Shown here one piece after another: positions 52,201-60,158 of a stretch of 64,000 bases of DNA (its first letter is position 1; each line of letters opens with the position of its first letter). This DNA is from Leptasterias polaris (Eukaryota; Echinodermata; Asteroidea; Forcipulatida; Asteriidae). Location of the stretch: NCBI GenBank assembly GCA_037783415.1, contig JAZGTN010000087.1, positions 2,790,001 through 2,854,000 on the forward strand, given 5' to 3'. The translations under genes and the position numbers were made by a program. The notes under the pieces were generated by a model. It was not told the origin of the DNA and ran no database searches. It saw nothing but the letters and a program-made list of their open reading frames with translations.

Positions 52201-55200
52201 GTATCTACAACTAGTAAACTTGCAAGTATAACCATGTATAAATCTCTTTTAGGAGGAGTGTTGAGCCAGTGACCTTGGAAGTAACTACAACTAGTAAACT
52301 TGTGGGTACAACCATGTGTAAATTTTCTGTTGGGAGGAGTGTTGGCTCTGAAAAGAGTTGTTGTGTAGTCTCAACATTTCAAACAGCAAACTTGAAGATG
52401 AGCAGAGTATTTATGGGAAGTACAATTACTTTTTGGCTTGCTAATATTTGTGCTGAAGCAGCTCTATGAAATTGGGCCTAGGCAGACATCAAAAACTGTT
52501 ATAAAAAAGTCTACATTCAGATAAAAGTCTGAAATATTTCATCTCTGATGACAATGTGAAAACACACCGAACATGAACTTTTGTAAATTTCACCTTTCTT
52601 CTTGCTGAGTTTATTCTCAATGAGTGCCACGCATGAGCTGCATGTCATCCCAGTCACATGGAGATAGCATTTCTCAAAGTCGCCGTCCGTCAAGCTTACT
52701 ATCGCCATATCGTCTCCACTCTTGGCCGACTTGAAGGTCACATGAGCACCTTGTTGCCGACTCGGAGGGGAGCTTGTTTTCTTGATAAGATCCTCTGTTT
52801 GATGTCAAAATAAAACAACCGTAAGGTTTTCAAATTTGACTTATAATGCACATCTATAATGCACAATAACAGTTACTTTTTTACAAGGCAGGCTTAAAAA
52901 AGTCTGAATTCAGATAAAAGTCTGAAATTTCTCAACCCTGCTCAATCAACCAAATGGGCCCATCCCAAACTTCTTACCTTGTAAGGAAGCCTCAAACCCC
53001 ATATCATCAATGGCTTCCACCAGCTGGCTAGGTGTCACTACTGCAGGATCATACTCCACAGTTCCAGAGCTATTAGCAAGGGAAACTTTGATCAACTTCA
53101 CCCCGCCTTTCTTTCCGATTTCTCCCTCGATGGACTTCACACATGAGTTGCATGTCATTCCCACGATGTTAATGGTGAGGATTTTAGACCGGGTCTCATG
53201 GTTAGTTTCTGACGGATTGAAGCATTCAAACCCCATATCATCGATAGCATCTCGTAGAGTGTCTGGGTTAGTTTGAGAAGGTGTGTAGGTAATTGTTGCA
53301 TTTTCTTCCTGAAGTGATACCTTGATAACTTGCACACCGGGCTGGGTCGAGATCATCCCTTCAATGTTTCGGACGCACGAATTACAAGTCATTCCCTTCA
53401 CCCCTAAAGTGACTGTTTTGACTGAGCTGCTGCTCAAATCAACCAATAAGAAGCGAGAAGGCAGAGTGGCATCGAACCCCATATTTTCAATCCCTAACCG
53501 TAATGTTTCAGCGGTGGTCTTATTAGGGTCAAACTCGATCATGGCTTCTTTCTTGTCAAGAGAAACAGTAATTTTGTTGACGCCATCAAATGTTGATATC
53601 ATCCCCTCGATAGAGCGGACACAGGAGTTGCAGGTCATTCCTTCAACATGGATTAAAACCGATGTCAGCAAAACACCAGTGTCTTTAAGAGATGCCTCAA
53701 ATCCCATATCATCAATGGCATCTCTCAGGGTTTCAGCAGAGACCTTTGAAGATATGTAATGTATACGCCCAAGTTTCTCCTCCAGCAATACTTGGATCTT
53801 CTCCACCCCATCCATGTCGGATATCCGCCCTTCGATAGATCTCACACAAGAGTTGCACGTCATTCCACTGATGTTAATCACAACTTCTTTCGATGTCTCC
53901 ATTTTGTTGTCATCCTCAACTGTTGCATCAAAACCCATATCTTCTATTTCACTGCATAGTTGTTTTGCTGTTATGACCGCTGGCCGGTACCAAATCTCAC
54001 CACGTTTTGCATCCAAGGTAACTCTTATCCCACAAACGCCGCTAATAGTAGCAAATCTTCCCTCAATGGACTTGACGCAAGACTGACACGTCATCCCTTC
54101 AATCTTAACGACCGTTATTTGGACACCGGTCTGAAGTGAACTATCTTGAAGTGAAGCCTCAAATCCCATGTCGTCGATTCTGTCCCTCAGCTTTGATTGG
54201 TTTGTTTTTGTCGGGTCAAAGACTATGACAGCTTGTTTGTCTTCAAGTGATACCTGAAAAAAAAGAGCAACACAATAACCAGAAACAATCAAACCTCATG
54301 TAAACATCTTCATATTGTACACAAAACCAATTTTATCACAGCTTTTTTTTCTCTACATAAAGCATCACAATATCTTTTTTACAGCTTCCAGTGCATTATG
54401 TACCTTCAAAATTTGGTTCAGATCATGGTAATTCTTTTTAGTATGATGCCAGGTAAAAATTACTCATACGTAGAAAGCTTCCAATCAAAAATTGACTGGC
54501 CTAATAAAGAAAAAAAAAAAACAACAACAAAAAACAGAAACAAAAACCGGGATGGGACTCAAATTACTAACTCAGATCCAAACCATCTGCTGCATAATAA
54601 TATTGCTGGGTATAATAAATCTTTCCTAAATTAACATTTGAGCCTCTGCCCTCAGTTTACTTTCATGTGTTAATTCACTCAATTATGTTGACTGCATTCA
54701 ATGGTGAATAGCTCGAGGGTAGATAAGCCTAGCTGAAAGCATAAAATCGAAGGCCATTTTGTGCAACTAATTACATTTTACCCTAAATGCACAGTGTGAA
54801 CCTAAATTCCTGATTGTGACTTGAAAAATGTACAGTAATTCGTGTTATCAATACATTAATAATGGAAGCATTATAGTGTCTTTGCTTTCACCTTCATTAC
54901 TGAATTAACAATAAAATACTTTATTTGGAACATTTTCCATTGAAACTGAAATTCTGTACGTATATTCATGTATTATATATTCATGCCCCTGGGGGCTATA
55001 GTGTACTTGATACAATGACAATGACATTGTTGTGTGCTTTTACTCTATGGTATATAATTATGTAATTATTTGATTACTGATTGACTGTATATTTTGTTGT
55101 GATTTCCTGTACAGCGTTTTGAGAGTTTATGTAAAACGCTATATCAAGAATTGGTAACTTCACCCAGCAGTAATGAGCCATCATTTCAAAACAACATTCC

Positions 55201-58200
55201 ACGTTTTTCACTTTGTAAAAATGCTGCAAAAATAAAAGTTTTACATTTTTAGATATTTATGCAAAATATTGGGATGGGATGGTTCAAAAAAATTGCACAC
55301 AACAAGCTGGAATACACCTGCACCAGTTACAAGGTTACACGGTTAATCAACCAATCATCAGGTTACACGTTTACATTTTACAGTTCGGATAATCGTAAAA
55401 AGTTCACTCGAAAGTGTTGCAAAAGGCAGACAACATTCAACATTCAGTCGTAACAAGCAGTCACATAGTTTCCAATGTACAGGCTTCTAGTCTTTGATAT
55501 CTTACTTTGCATTATCTCATTACAGGGTATTTTCAGAACAATGCGATAGCATGAGAGCATGCCACCTGTTGGTGAAATGTACCAGAATGTCTACATTTGA
55601 CATACTTATCATAACCCTGTTGTGATACAAAGTTTTACAGCATGCACAAAACTCCTGTACCTGTTTTGTACGTAAACCTTTTGTCCAGCCAGAAGGGTGT
55701 AAGTTACATATGTCTTCCTTGTACAGAATATCAAAACAAAATGTTTGTATCCAACCGCCATTTCCTTGTTTGATCATTTGCATATTGTTCCTTCTTGTGA
55801 GTACCCCCCCCCCACCCACACACACACGAAGGCATGAATGTTTGAAAAAGTACAACTTTTGTCACAGAGGCATAATTAGGTACAAAACAGAAACATCCAA
55901 CCACTTCTTTTCATTATAAAAAAAAAAAAGTAAATCACATTTCTGTCTTAATGACCAAGAGATGGACAACGATGTCATTTTTAAATGTGTAATTAAATCT
56001 TTCAAATCAGTGGTTTCTGATGTGTTGTTTACAATGGAACTTGACAGACTTGGTAAGGTGTTCCAAGGACAGGGTGTTTTTTTCCTTGGCAAAGGGCACC
56101 TCTATGAGGGAAATGAAAGTATGTACCCGGAGTGGCAGGAGATTCTGTTCCCCCATACGACGAATTGTGTAGAAGTTTCGTTTGATAGCACCCTTTTTTG
56201 AATCATCTTCCTTCAGCCCATGTTAATTTATTGTATGGGGGACACACACACACAGGGGACAAAATCCCCTATTTATTATTTTTTTTTTTTTGTGCAAGTT
56301 CGCCCCAAACAAGGCTAAAAGCCACTCTTGGTAAGGGGCTACAAGAAAAAAAAGATAAAACATGAAAAGAACTCAGGAGAGCTGGAGGTAGGAATTGATA
56401 TTCCTCTTGAAACAGTCTAGATTGTAGGATGGAGGGAAACATGCACCAGGCAAGGAGTTCCAAAGAGATGCAGTACGTGGAATAAAGTTGTTGGAATGGC
56501 TCTTTGTTCTACATCTCAGGCAGATCATCGGGCAGATCATTAATGTAAACAAGAAAGAGAGTGGGACCAAGTACTGAGCCTTGCGGAACACCGGAATTGA
56601 TAGAACAGGTAGGAGAAGATTGACCCTCAAGGGCAACCTTCAACTTGCGGTTGGAAAGGAAAGCAGAGATTATAGATAACATTCTTCCTGACACACCATA
56701 TGACTGAAGCTTGTGGAGCAGGCCAGTATGCCATACTTTGTCGAAGGCCTTGGAGATGTACATTTGTGGCCTTGGACAAGACACTTAACCATATATTGCT
56801 TCTGTTAATCCAGGTGTATAAATGGAGACCTGTGAGTGTTTGTGGATTAGTTTAGAGTATGCCTGATAAACAGGGACAATTTTGTAAAGGGGGGGGGGTA
56901 CTCCTTGTGATATCACTATTCCCGAGTGAGATAAGTTGCCCTAATAATTCCCACATCTTCTTACATACCCCAGAGTAAATTAGTGGATCATGGGGACTAA
57001 TTGTAATTATTGTCCCTATCCCATGAGAGAACAATTTGGTCTCAACATTTTGACTAGACTGCTCTAGTTTCCTGACAAAAACAATACTGATGCTTAATAC
57101 AAACGACTTGTTAAATTGAATTCAATTTATTGCTGTGATCAACTTGATGATCAAGATACCATCTTCAATAATGGATTTTTTTCAGAATCACAGTGGAGTT
57201 CTAATTAGTATTTTTCTTGCATGGTGCACCTGCGTCTTTATCCTCCACCTCTGACGGTCGTCAAGGACATCGTTATTCTAAATACAAACTGTATTACATG
57301 AAACTGATGTACATGTACTGTGTGAGTAAAATCCCAGTGTAACATCTGCTCATTACAAAGCGAAGGTTCTCAATTCTTTCTGTGGCAAGCTTCCAACAGC
57401 TTGTCAATGTTATCAGTATTGTCCCCTTAGAGCCAACACGCCTCCCATAAGAGATTTACACATGGTTGTACCCAAGGTTTTCCACAGGGTTTTATCAAAA
57501 CTATGGGGCACTGTGGACCCAAATTTTAGGAAGTTTGGCCTGAGGACGCTGAATTGAAACGAGTTCCTCAGAGTGTTTTACAATTGGTATTTATCTTGTT
57601 TGAAAAGCCCTACTGTGCAATCTGATGATTTTGGGGTTTCAAGTAAAAAAATATATTATCATTTTGTTTTGCTTATCGGCCACACTTCGTGTGTATCAAC
57701 ACAGAATTTGTGCCTATAGGCCTGATACATGAGTTGTGCGTGGGAAGAGCAATGGTTGTTTACTTCAGGTTTTCTTTGTTTAATTCTGGGAGGTGGTTTG
57801 GATCTAGAAACCTAACAAATTAATCAGTATTCAAAAGTACTTATTTGTAAGGAAGGGGGAAGACTGCCACACTTGTTCTAATGTGATGTTTCTACTTTTC
57901 GATACTGAACTCTACTGGGGCCAGTGGTCCAGCAGATATTTTGTGCCATTTTGTTACATGATGATAGACCATGGATCAACATAAAAAGGGTAAATTCACA
58001 CTATCCGCTATTCTACAAAATCAAAACCCAAAGATGATGGTTTTTTATACATTTAGTACTCTAATAAATAGGCCCTATACAATGTACATAATTGAGGACA
58101 AACTGGTTTGTTTTAATCATTGTTCATCTCTCTCCAACTTGTTTTTAAATTTCTGCTAAACTTCGGATTTAATTCAATTTAGGTCAATGAGAGATTTAAT

Positions 58201-58396
58201 TGAAATAGAAATTAGCGTCCAGAGCATACGAAAGCAGTATCAGAAGTTGAGTGCAAGATGAGGTTACACTCACCTTAACGTGCTGGACTCCGTCCATATC
58301 TCCCACTTGCTCCTGGATGTTTCTCACACAAGACCCGCATGTCATCCCTTCAACGCTAACAATAACGCAGCAATAGTGGTTGTCAAACATCTCCAT
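37049..58396 (-). CDS. ATP7: ATP7-type copper-transporting P-type ATPase (20 coding exons)
   Basis: Copper-pumping P1B-ATPase that moves Cu(I) into the trans-Golgi lumen or out of the cell. I joined 20 exons at GT-AG sites: 58396-58274, 54253-52978, 52794-52594, 50783-50614, 50204-50043, 49704-49622, 49365-49212, 48630-48397, 47815-47566, 46773-46649, 46242-46102, 45456-45265, 45128-44946, 44409-44184, 43686-43519, 42922-42780, 42018-41815, 41386-41269, 40148-40046 and 37274-37049. The sum is 4482 nt, a multiple of three, giving 1493 residues; human ATP7A/B have about 1500/1465. Order of parts: eight GMTCxxC domains (residues ~11-650), membrane helices, actuator TGE (874-876), CPC copper site (1000-1002), phosphorylation motif DKTG (Asp 1044), SEHPIG (His 1086), TGDN (1264-1267), GDGIND (1310-1315), last helix pair with MSS, and an acidic tail. 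Whether it is closer to ATP7A or ATP7B is not meaningful here, since invertebrates usually have one gene. Family call is secure; exact splice ends are inferred from sequence only. Confidence 0.96.
38066..38292. mobile_element. MITE with inverted gccatctttacgggcaa arms
   Basis: Arms at 38092-38108 and 38256-38272 are inverted; outer ends ctatagatag and actatctatt are similar. CG-rich interior (gttacgcgtttgaacggcgt). In the last ATP7 intron. Confidence 0.7.
40046..40148 (-). CDS. ATP7: ATP7 coding exon 19: last membrane helix (MSS motif)
   Basis: Residues 1385-1418 plus two bases. [20 protein letters not shown] has the conserved Met/Ser of the final helix. Donor AAATT|gtaagt. Confidence 0.96.
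40333..40705. mobile_element. MITE family 1, second full copy, inverted
   Basis: Same termini and internal sequence as 7993-8370 but in reverse orientation; about 373 bp. It lies between ATP7 coding exons 18 and 19 (intron). Sites such as gagaaacgactccctctgaa are shared in complement. Confidence 0.85.
41269..41386 (-). CDS. ATP7: ATP7 coding exon 18: seventh membrane helix (YN motif)
   Basis: Residues 1346-1384 plus one base. [20 protein letters not shown], then [15 protein letters not shown] with the conserved Tyr-Asn of the copper path. Donor GCAG|gtaaac. Confidence 0.96.
41815..42018 (-). CDS. ATP7: ATP7 coding exon 17: hinge motif GDGIND
   Basis: Residues 1278-1345. [14 protein letters not shown], then [19 protein letters not shown] and [17 protein letters not shown], the P-domain hinge and magnesium-binding region of all P1B pumps. 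Confidence 0.98.
42231..42430 (+). mobile_element. SINE family A copy in ATP7 intron
   Basis: Head tggccgagcggtcaagggca, gatcagcagagtgtgggtta; tail gagacgtaaagccattggtc. Antisense to ATP7. Confidence 0.85.
42780..42922 (-). CDS. ATP7: ATP7 coding exon 16: return to phosphorylation domain, TGDN
   Basis: Residues 1230-1277. [10 protein letters not shown] and [15 protein letters not shown] (TGDN 1264-1267) close the N-domain and return to the P-domain. Confidence 0.96.
43081..43141 (+). repeat. Short tandem repeat, 4 units of about 16-18 bp
   Basis: aagtgatttgtaaac-type units, directly before the SINE at 43141. Confidence 0.75.
43141..43350 (+). mobile_element. SINE family A copy in ATP7 intron
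   Basis: Head tggccgatcggtcaagcgca, with a small duplication (ttcgtatcctg twice) at the B-box. Antisense to ATP7. Confidence 0.82.
43519..43686 (-). CDS. ATP7: ATP7 coding exon 15: nucleotide-binding domain, GNREWM
   Basis: Residues 1174-1229 plus one base. ILIGNREWM and the following [17 protein letters not shown] match the end of the nucleotide-binding domain in ATP7A/B. Acceptor ccctacag, donor AATG|gtaaac. Confidence 0.95.
44184..44409 (-). CDS. ATP7: ATP7 coding exon 14: nucleotide-binding domain, variable part
   Basis: Residues 1099-1173 plus one base. [10 protein letters not shown] matches the conserved VPGCGISCKV stretch of the nucleotide-binding domain; the remainder is poorly conserved, as expected for the N-domain insert. 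Confidence 0.9.
44503..44660 (+). mobile_element. SINE family D (other tRNA-like head) in ATP7 intron
   Basis: A-box tggtctagtggtaagacat and B-box ggttggaatcc, then a tail with acaggactccggaaagtact. Antisense to ATP7. Confidence 0.65.
44946..45128 (-). CDS. ATP7: ATP7 coding exon 13: phosphorylation site and SEHP loop
   Basis: Residues 1038-1098. [12 protein letters not shown] has the phosphorylated Asp 1044. [13 protein letters not shown] has His 1086, equivalent to the ATP7B residue commonly mutated in Wilson disease, which helps orient ATP. Confidence 0.97.
45178..45232 (+). mobile_element. SINE family A head fragment
   Basis: gatgtgttatggtcgagtgg then ctgcatcggactcaagttct; only the first part of the head remains, beside ATP7 coding exon 13. 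Confidence 0.55.
45265..45456 (-). CDS. ATP7: ATP7 coding exon 12: CPC copper-translocating helix
   Basis: Residues 974-1037. It contains [19 protein letters not shown] with the intramembrane copper-binding CPC (1000-1002), then [16 protein letters not shown] leading to the phosphorylation domain. Confidence 0.97.
45545..46080. other. Intron with retroelement-like 3-prime ends
   Basis: gtttatgtagcgctttatca near 45580 is a common SINE/LINE tail; a short (ATA)n tract precedes it. Confidence 0.45.
46102..46242 (-). CDS. ATP7: ATP7 coding exon 11: helix before the CPC helix
   Basis: Residues 927-973. [19 protein letters not shown] begins the helix; a luminal loop ends at LLN. Donor AAAT|gtaagt. 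Confidence 0.95.
46318..46455 (-). mobile_element. SINE family B copy in ATP7 intron
   Basis: ggatttgaaccaacgacctc (B-box complement) and the tail with tttgattaaacaaaac; same orientation as ATP7. The head is truncated. Confidence 0.65.
46649..46773 (-). CDS. ATP7: ATP7 coding exon 10: end of actuator domain
   Basis: Residues 885-926. [18 protein letters not shown] and [10 protein letters not shown] are typical of the end of the actuator domain and the entry to the next helix. Acceptor attgcag; donor AAG|gtaggt. Confidence 0.96.
46848..47075 (+). mobile_element. SINE family A copy in ATP7 intron
   Basis: Head gagcaatctagtgcatcaga / gagagtgggttcgtgtccca; tail cttcatcctttggatgggac. Antisense to ATP7. 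Confidence 0.8.
47566..47815 (-). CDS. ATP7: ATP7 coding exon 9: actuator domain with TGE loop
   Basis: Residues 802-884 plus one base. [18 protein letters not shown], the PGEKIPVDG turn, and the dephosphorylation loop [10 protein letters not shown] (TGE 874-876) identify the actuator domain. Confidence 0.97.
47915..48370 (+). pseudogene. Non-LTR RT thumb fragment in ATP7 intron, several breaks
   Basis: Plus-strand frames read [19 protein letters not shown], then (after a shift) a block equivalent to IxPLMEYxCHIWAGASAC, then LDRVQK-like and a final HHRS-like stretch. Stops and frameshifts throughout. Clearly RT thumb, opposite in sense to the host gene. Confidence 0.7.
48397..48630 (-). CDS. 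ATP7: ATP7 coding exon 8: membrane helices and start of the actuator approach
   Basis: Residues 724-801. [17 protein letters not shown], then [18 protein letters not shown], then [23 protein letters not shown] are all strongly conserved ATP7 stretches. Phase 0 at both ends. Confidence 0.96.
49212..49365 (-). CDS. ATP7: ATP7 coding exon 7: first membrane helices
   Basis: Residues 672-723. [16 protein letters not shown] opens the first helix, followed by a short luminal loop and LPGLS-like and [11 protein letters not shown] helix residues. The luminal loop is shorter than the His/Met-rich loop of vertebrate ATP7A. Confidence 0.93.
49622..49704 (-). CDS. ATP7: ATP7 coding exon 6: end of MBD8 and linker to the membrane domain
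   Basis: Residues 645-671 plus two bases. It starts with DAGFEASL, the end of MBD8, and runs into a linker with LDHSDTIRR, matching the LDHKREIRQ stretch before the first helix in vertebrate ATP7. Donor AGAAG|gtgagt. Confidence 0.9.
49832..49975 (+). mobile_element. MITE family 2, partial copy in ATP7 intron
   Basis: Begins cagggctcaaatttgtggag and follows 9721-10094 through the cagggcttgtcgctcaaaat block; right end missing. Confidence 0.6.
50043..50204 (-). CDS. ATP7: ATP7 coding exon 5: MBD8, closest to the membrane
   Basis: Residues 591-644, with GMTCASC (Cys 596/599) and the family phrase [10 protein letters not shown]. It corresponds to human domain 6, one of the two membrane-proximal domains most important for transport. 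The coding sequence includes a CTCF-like motif at 50096-50110. Confidence 0.95.
50614..50783 (-). CDS. ATP7: ATP7 coding exon 4: rest of MBD7 and linker
   Basis: Residues 534-590. It continues the domain with a beta-alpha-beta pattern ending at DDMGF, then an acidic/basic linker. Donor CAT|gtaggt; phase 0 to the next exon. Confidence 0.93.
50851..52345. repeat. 80-bp minisatellite, about 18.7 copies, in ATP7 intron 4
   Basis: Near-identical 80-bp units beginning gtaactacaactagtaaact. Only a few single-base variants (gaccttggaa at the first, one middle and the last unit; an A/G; a gtatctacaa). The units share gaggagtgttg and atctctttt blocks with the single-copy repeat at 59235-59330. The intron lies between coding exons 3 and 4. 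Confidence 0.97.
52310..52415. repeat. Rearranged copy of the hammerhead-like / histone stem-loop repeat
   Basis: Follows directly on the array: ggctctgaaaagagttgttg and gtctcaacatttcaaacag match 59312-59352, but the next block (ttgaagatgagcagagtat) is inverted relative to that copy. The stem-loop has mismatches. Confidence 0.7.
52594..52794 (-). CDS. ATP7: ATP7 coding exon 3: linker and first part of MBD7
   Basis: Residues 467-533 plus one base. A Ser/Pro/Lys-rich linker of about 40 residues leads into GMTCSSC (Cys 518/521). It corresponds to the start of human domain 5. The domain is cut by the intron that carries the 80-bp minisatellite. Acceptor aaacag, donor AAAG|gtgaaa. Confidence 0.93.
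52978..54253 (-). CDS. ATP7: ATP7 coding exon 2: second half of MBD1 through MBD6
   Basis: A 1276-nt exon (acceptor ttttttttcag, donor CAAG|gtaaga) encoding residues 42-466 plus one base. It finishes MBD1 and then holds five complete heavy-metal-associated domains. Their cysteine pairs are at residues 97/100, 174/177, 249/252, 331/334 and 409/412. Each has GMTCNSC or GMTCQSC near its start and DDMGF-type residues (EDMGF, ENMGF variants) near its end. No intron separates these domains. From memory, human ATP7B likewise packs its first four domains into one large exon; this one holds almost six. Confidence 0.95.
56373..56784 (-). pseudogene. Non-LTR RT palm fragment with internal deletion, ATP7 intron
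   Basis: [37 protein letters not shown], then [20 protein letters not shown] (finger and palm motifs), followed after a frame change by the RT C-terminal block ([17 protein letters not shown]). The catalytic FADD box and thumb between them are missing. Confidence 0.85.
57465..57640 (+). repeat. Dispersed repeat, copy 1 of 2
   Basis: Shares tatggggcactgtggaccca, ggaagtttggcc and aaagccctactgtgcaatct with 58850-59010, in the same orientation. Confidence 0.7.
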
Positions 58397-58416
58397 CTTC
58401 AAGAAGCTGGTATAAA
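58274..58416 (-). CDS. ATP7: ATP7 coding exon 1: start codon and first half of metal-binding domain 1
   Basis: The exon runs from the acceptor at 58417 to the donor at 58273 (AAG|gtgagt). The first ATG, at 58396-58394, has A at -3 and G at +4, a strong context; a second ATG follows two codons later (58390). It encodes residues 1-41 with the copper motif GMTCGSC (Cys 20 and 23). The ferredoxin-like domain is completed by the next exon, about 4 kb away, with phase 0 at the junction. Confidence 0.88.
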
Positions 58417-58849
58417 CTGTTGAAAGAAAAATTATTTTAATTACATGCTGTGTTTCCATGACAACAACAGCTGAAGTACAGGTGGAAATGTGTTTTTGAT
58501 TGGGTAGTGGCTCCTTGAGACGTGTGAAGCCTTTGTTTTATCACCTTGCTAACATTCAGTCCACGTACACTAAAAAGTCTCAAGAGTCTGAGACCCAGAC
58601 TTCAGGCCTAGAATTGAATTTAATATACAGATGATCTAGGTTATCATTTAAAGGGGCACTGTCCAATAGAACTGAGAAACTTTACAGCATGATATATACT
58701 TCACAGAGGCAATTGCCTCCAGTGCCCCTAGTCATTGCCTTGATGCCCCTTGAGGTTGTCCTTCATCAAAGAGAAAACACCAAGCTGTTCTTGAATCAGG
58801 CCTGCTACAGAGTAGATGCAGGGGTCTTTTGCAAGGGCACCATACAATG

Positions 58850-59010
58850 ACAAGCAGTGTTTGCCCCAGGATTTTTTGAAACTTTGGGGCATTCTGGGCC
58901 CAAAGTTTGGAAGTTTGGCCAAAGCACAATGTCCTCAGAATGCTTTTTATGTGATTACTGATTATTTTGCTTTTAAAAGCCCTACTGTGCAATCTGGGGC
59001 ATTCTAAATG
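58850..59010 (+). repeat. Dispersed repeat, copy 2 of 2
   Basis: Second copy of the repeat at 57465-57640 (ctttggggcattctgggccc, ggaagtttggcc, aaagccctactgtgcaatct), in ATP7 intron 1. Confidence 0.7.
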
Positions 59011-59234
59011 GTTTTATCTGAATGATTTCTGTGAGTTTGATCTTTCTTAAAGGGACACACCGGTAAACTGTTTACCTAATTTAGTAATGTAGAATCATAA
59101 ACATTATTTTTGGATGGTTTTTATATTTTTAAATGACAAAATTTCACATAATTAACGAGAGATAATCAAAAAAGTCAAACTTCAAAGGTCAGCAAGTGGT
59201 GTTTAAAGCTTTGCATGGTGTTGAAAGTAAGAAG

Positions 59235-59372
59235 TAACTATAACTCTGAATGTAAATAGTAGTGAACTTGCGGGTACAACCATGTGTATAATCTCTTTTG
59301 GGAGGAGTGTTGGCTCTGAAAAGAGCCGGTTTGGTCTCGACGTTTCGAACAGTATACTCTGCTCGTCTTCAG
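59235..59372 (-). repeat. Retroelement-type repeat with hammerhead-like core and histone-type stem-loop
   Basis: On the minus strand: CTGAAGA (59372-59366), a 7-bp stem pair CGAGCAG / CTGTTCG with a 6-nt loop (59365-59346), then AAAC-GTC to 59339, in hammerhead order. Seventeen bases on is GGCTCTTTTCAGAGCC (59327-59312), a perfect 6-bp stem with a 4-base loop, as at the 3-prime end of histone mRNAs, and then CAAAAGAGA (59300-59292), like the histone downstream element. Penelope-like elements are known to carry hammerhead motifs with this short stem III. Stem I is not convincing here. Confidence 0.6.
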
Positions 59373-59525
59373 GTCAGCGTTTTTTGTTTTTGAGTTGTTT
59401 TGTTTTTTGTTATTTTTGTCACAAAAATTGTTTATACTAAAATGCACCCGTCAATATAACCAAAAATGGTATTCCTATGTATTGACAATATAAATCTTAT
59501 TTAATTACCAAGAAATTCCGTACAC

Positions 59526-59648
59526 ATTCCCCGCCCCCTCCGCCCATTCCCCGCCCCCTCCGCCCATTCCCCGCCCCCTCCCCGCCCCCTCCGCCCATTC
59601 CCCGCCCCTTTCGCCCATTCCCCGCCCCTTTCGCTCATTCCCCGCCCC
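59526..59648 (-). repeat. GC-box tandem array in ATP7 intron 1
   Basis: Seven copies of GGGGCGGGG on the minus strand, in an approximately 20-bp tandem unit (cattccccgccccctccgcc on the plus strand). The later units change ctcc to tttc. GGGGCGGGG is the Sp/KLF consensus, and the G-runs could form quadruplexes. It lies just downstream of the putative 5-prime exon of ATP7. Confidence 0.85.
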
Positions 59649-59769
59649 TTTCAAAATAAGAAAGGATAAGAGACTCTGTCTCTGCGCTGGCTGGTGCACT
59701 GTGCCGTGCACCGTGGCTCCAGGCAGGCAAGAGGCTAGCCCCATAGCCGGCGGGATTTGACCAACCTAC

Positions 59770-59950
59770 CTTTTCTCAGTCAAGAAGATCAATTTTACAG
59801 CAGGTAGTGAAATGAATCAGTCAGACTGCACCTGTGCTTACATGTCTTGTCCATTCAACCTTTTTATTTGTAACTACAAAAAGAGTAAAAGAGTGTAAGT
59901 GAGTTCGCAACGTCAACAACAAAGTCCCATTATGATTATCAGCTGCAGGT
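59770..59950 (-). other. ATP7: Probable ATP7 5-prime non-coding exon
   Basis: A good donor (AAG|gtaggt) ends a possible exon at 59770 on the minus strand. Coding exon 1 begins after a strong acceptor (ttctttcaacag) at 58416, in mid-codon, so an upstream exon must exist. If this exon joins it, the reading frame meets a TGA just before the junction and no ATG before residue Met1. This supports translation starting in the next exon at 58396. The upstream boundary (transcription start) is not defined; 59950 is a guess. Confidence 0.4.
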
Positions 59951-60158
59951 TGTGCATATTTCCGCATCGCTCGTGTAAAGCACGTAGCTCATTTAGTCAG
60001 ATACCTCAACAACCAATGTATTTTTGTGTTTAAATATTTAACAAGAATACTAGGAGTGTGTCTTGTCCTGTACCCGGACGTCTTAAAAATAATTTGTCAT
60101 TACTGAGGAATTTAGTCTGGTGTGAATAATATTTCACGACGCTACAAACTCACTCACC
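59951..60158. promoter_or_regulatory. Probable divergent promoter between ATP7 and the 60159 gene
   Basis: This short gap separates the likely ATP7 5-prime exon (minus) from the ATG exon at 60159 (plus). It is locally richer in CpG (ccgcatcgctcg, cacgacgc) than the surrounding AT-rich DNA. No TATA box is obvious in a useful position. Inference from geometry only. Confidence 0.35.

Noticed and set aside
27036..52345. CRISPR-like arrays (30-bp and 80-bp periodicity)
   Set aside because: Units are contiguous with no unique spacers, and the genome is eukaryotic.
59505..59744. 79-codon Gly-rich open frame
   Set aside because: Generated by the GC-box repeat and placed in ATP7 intron 1.
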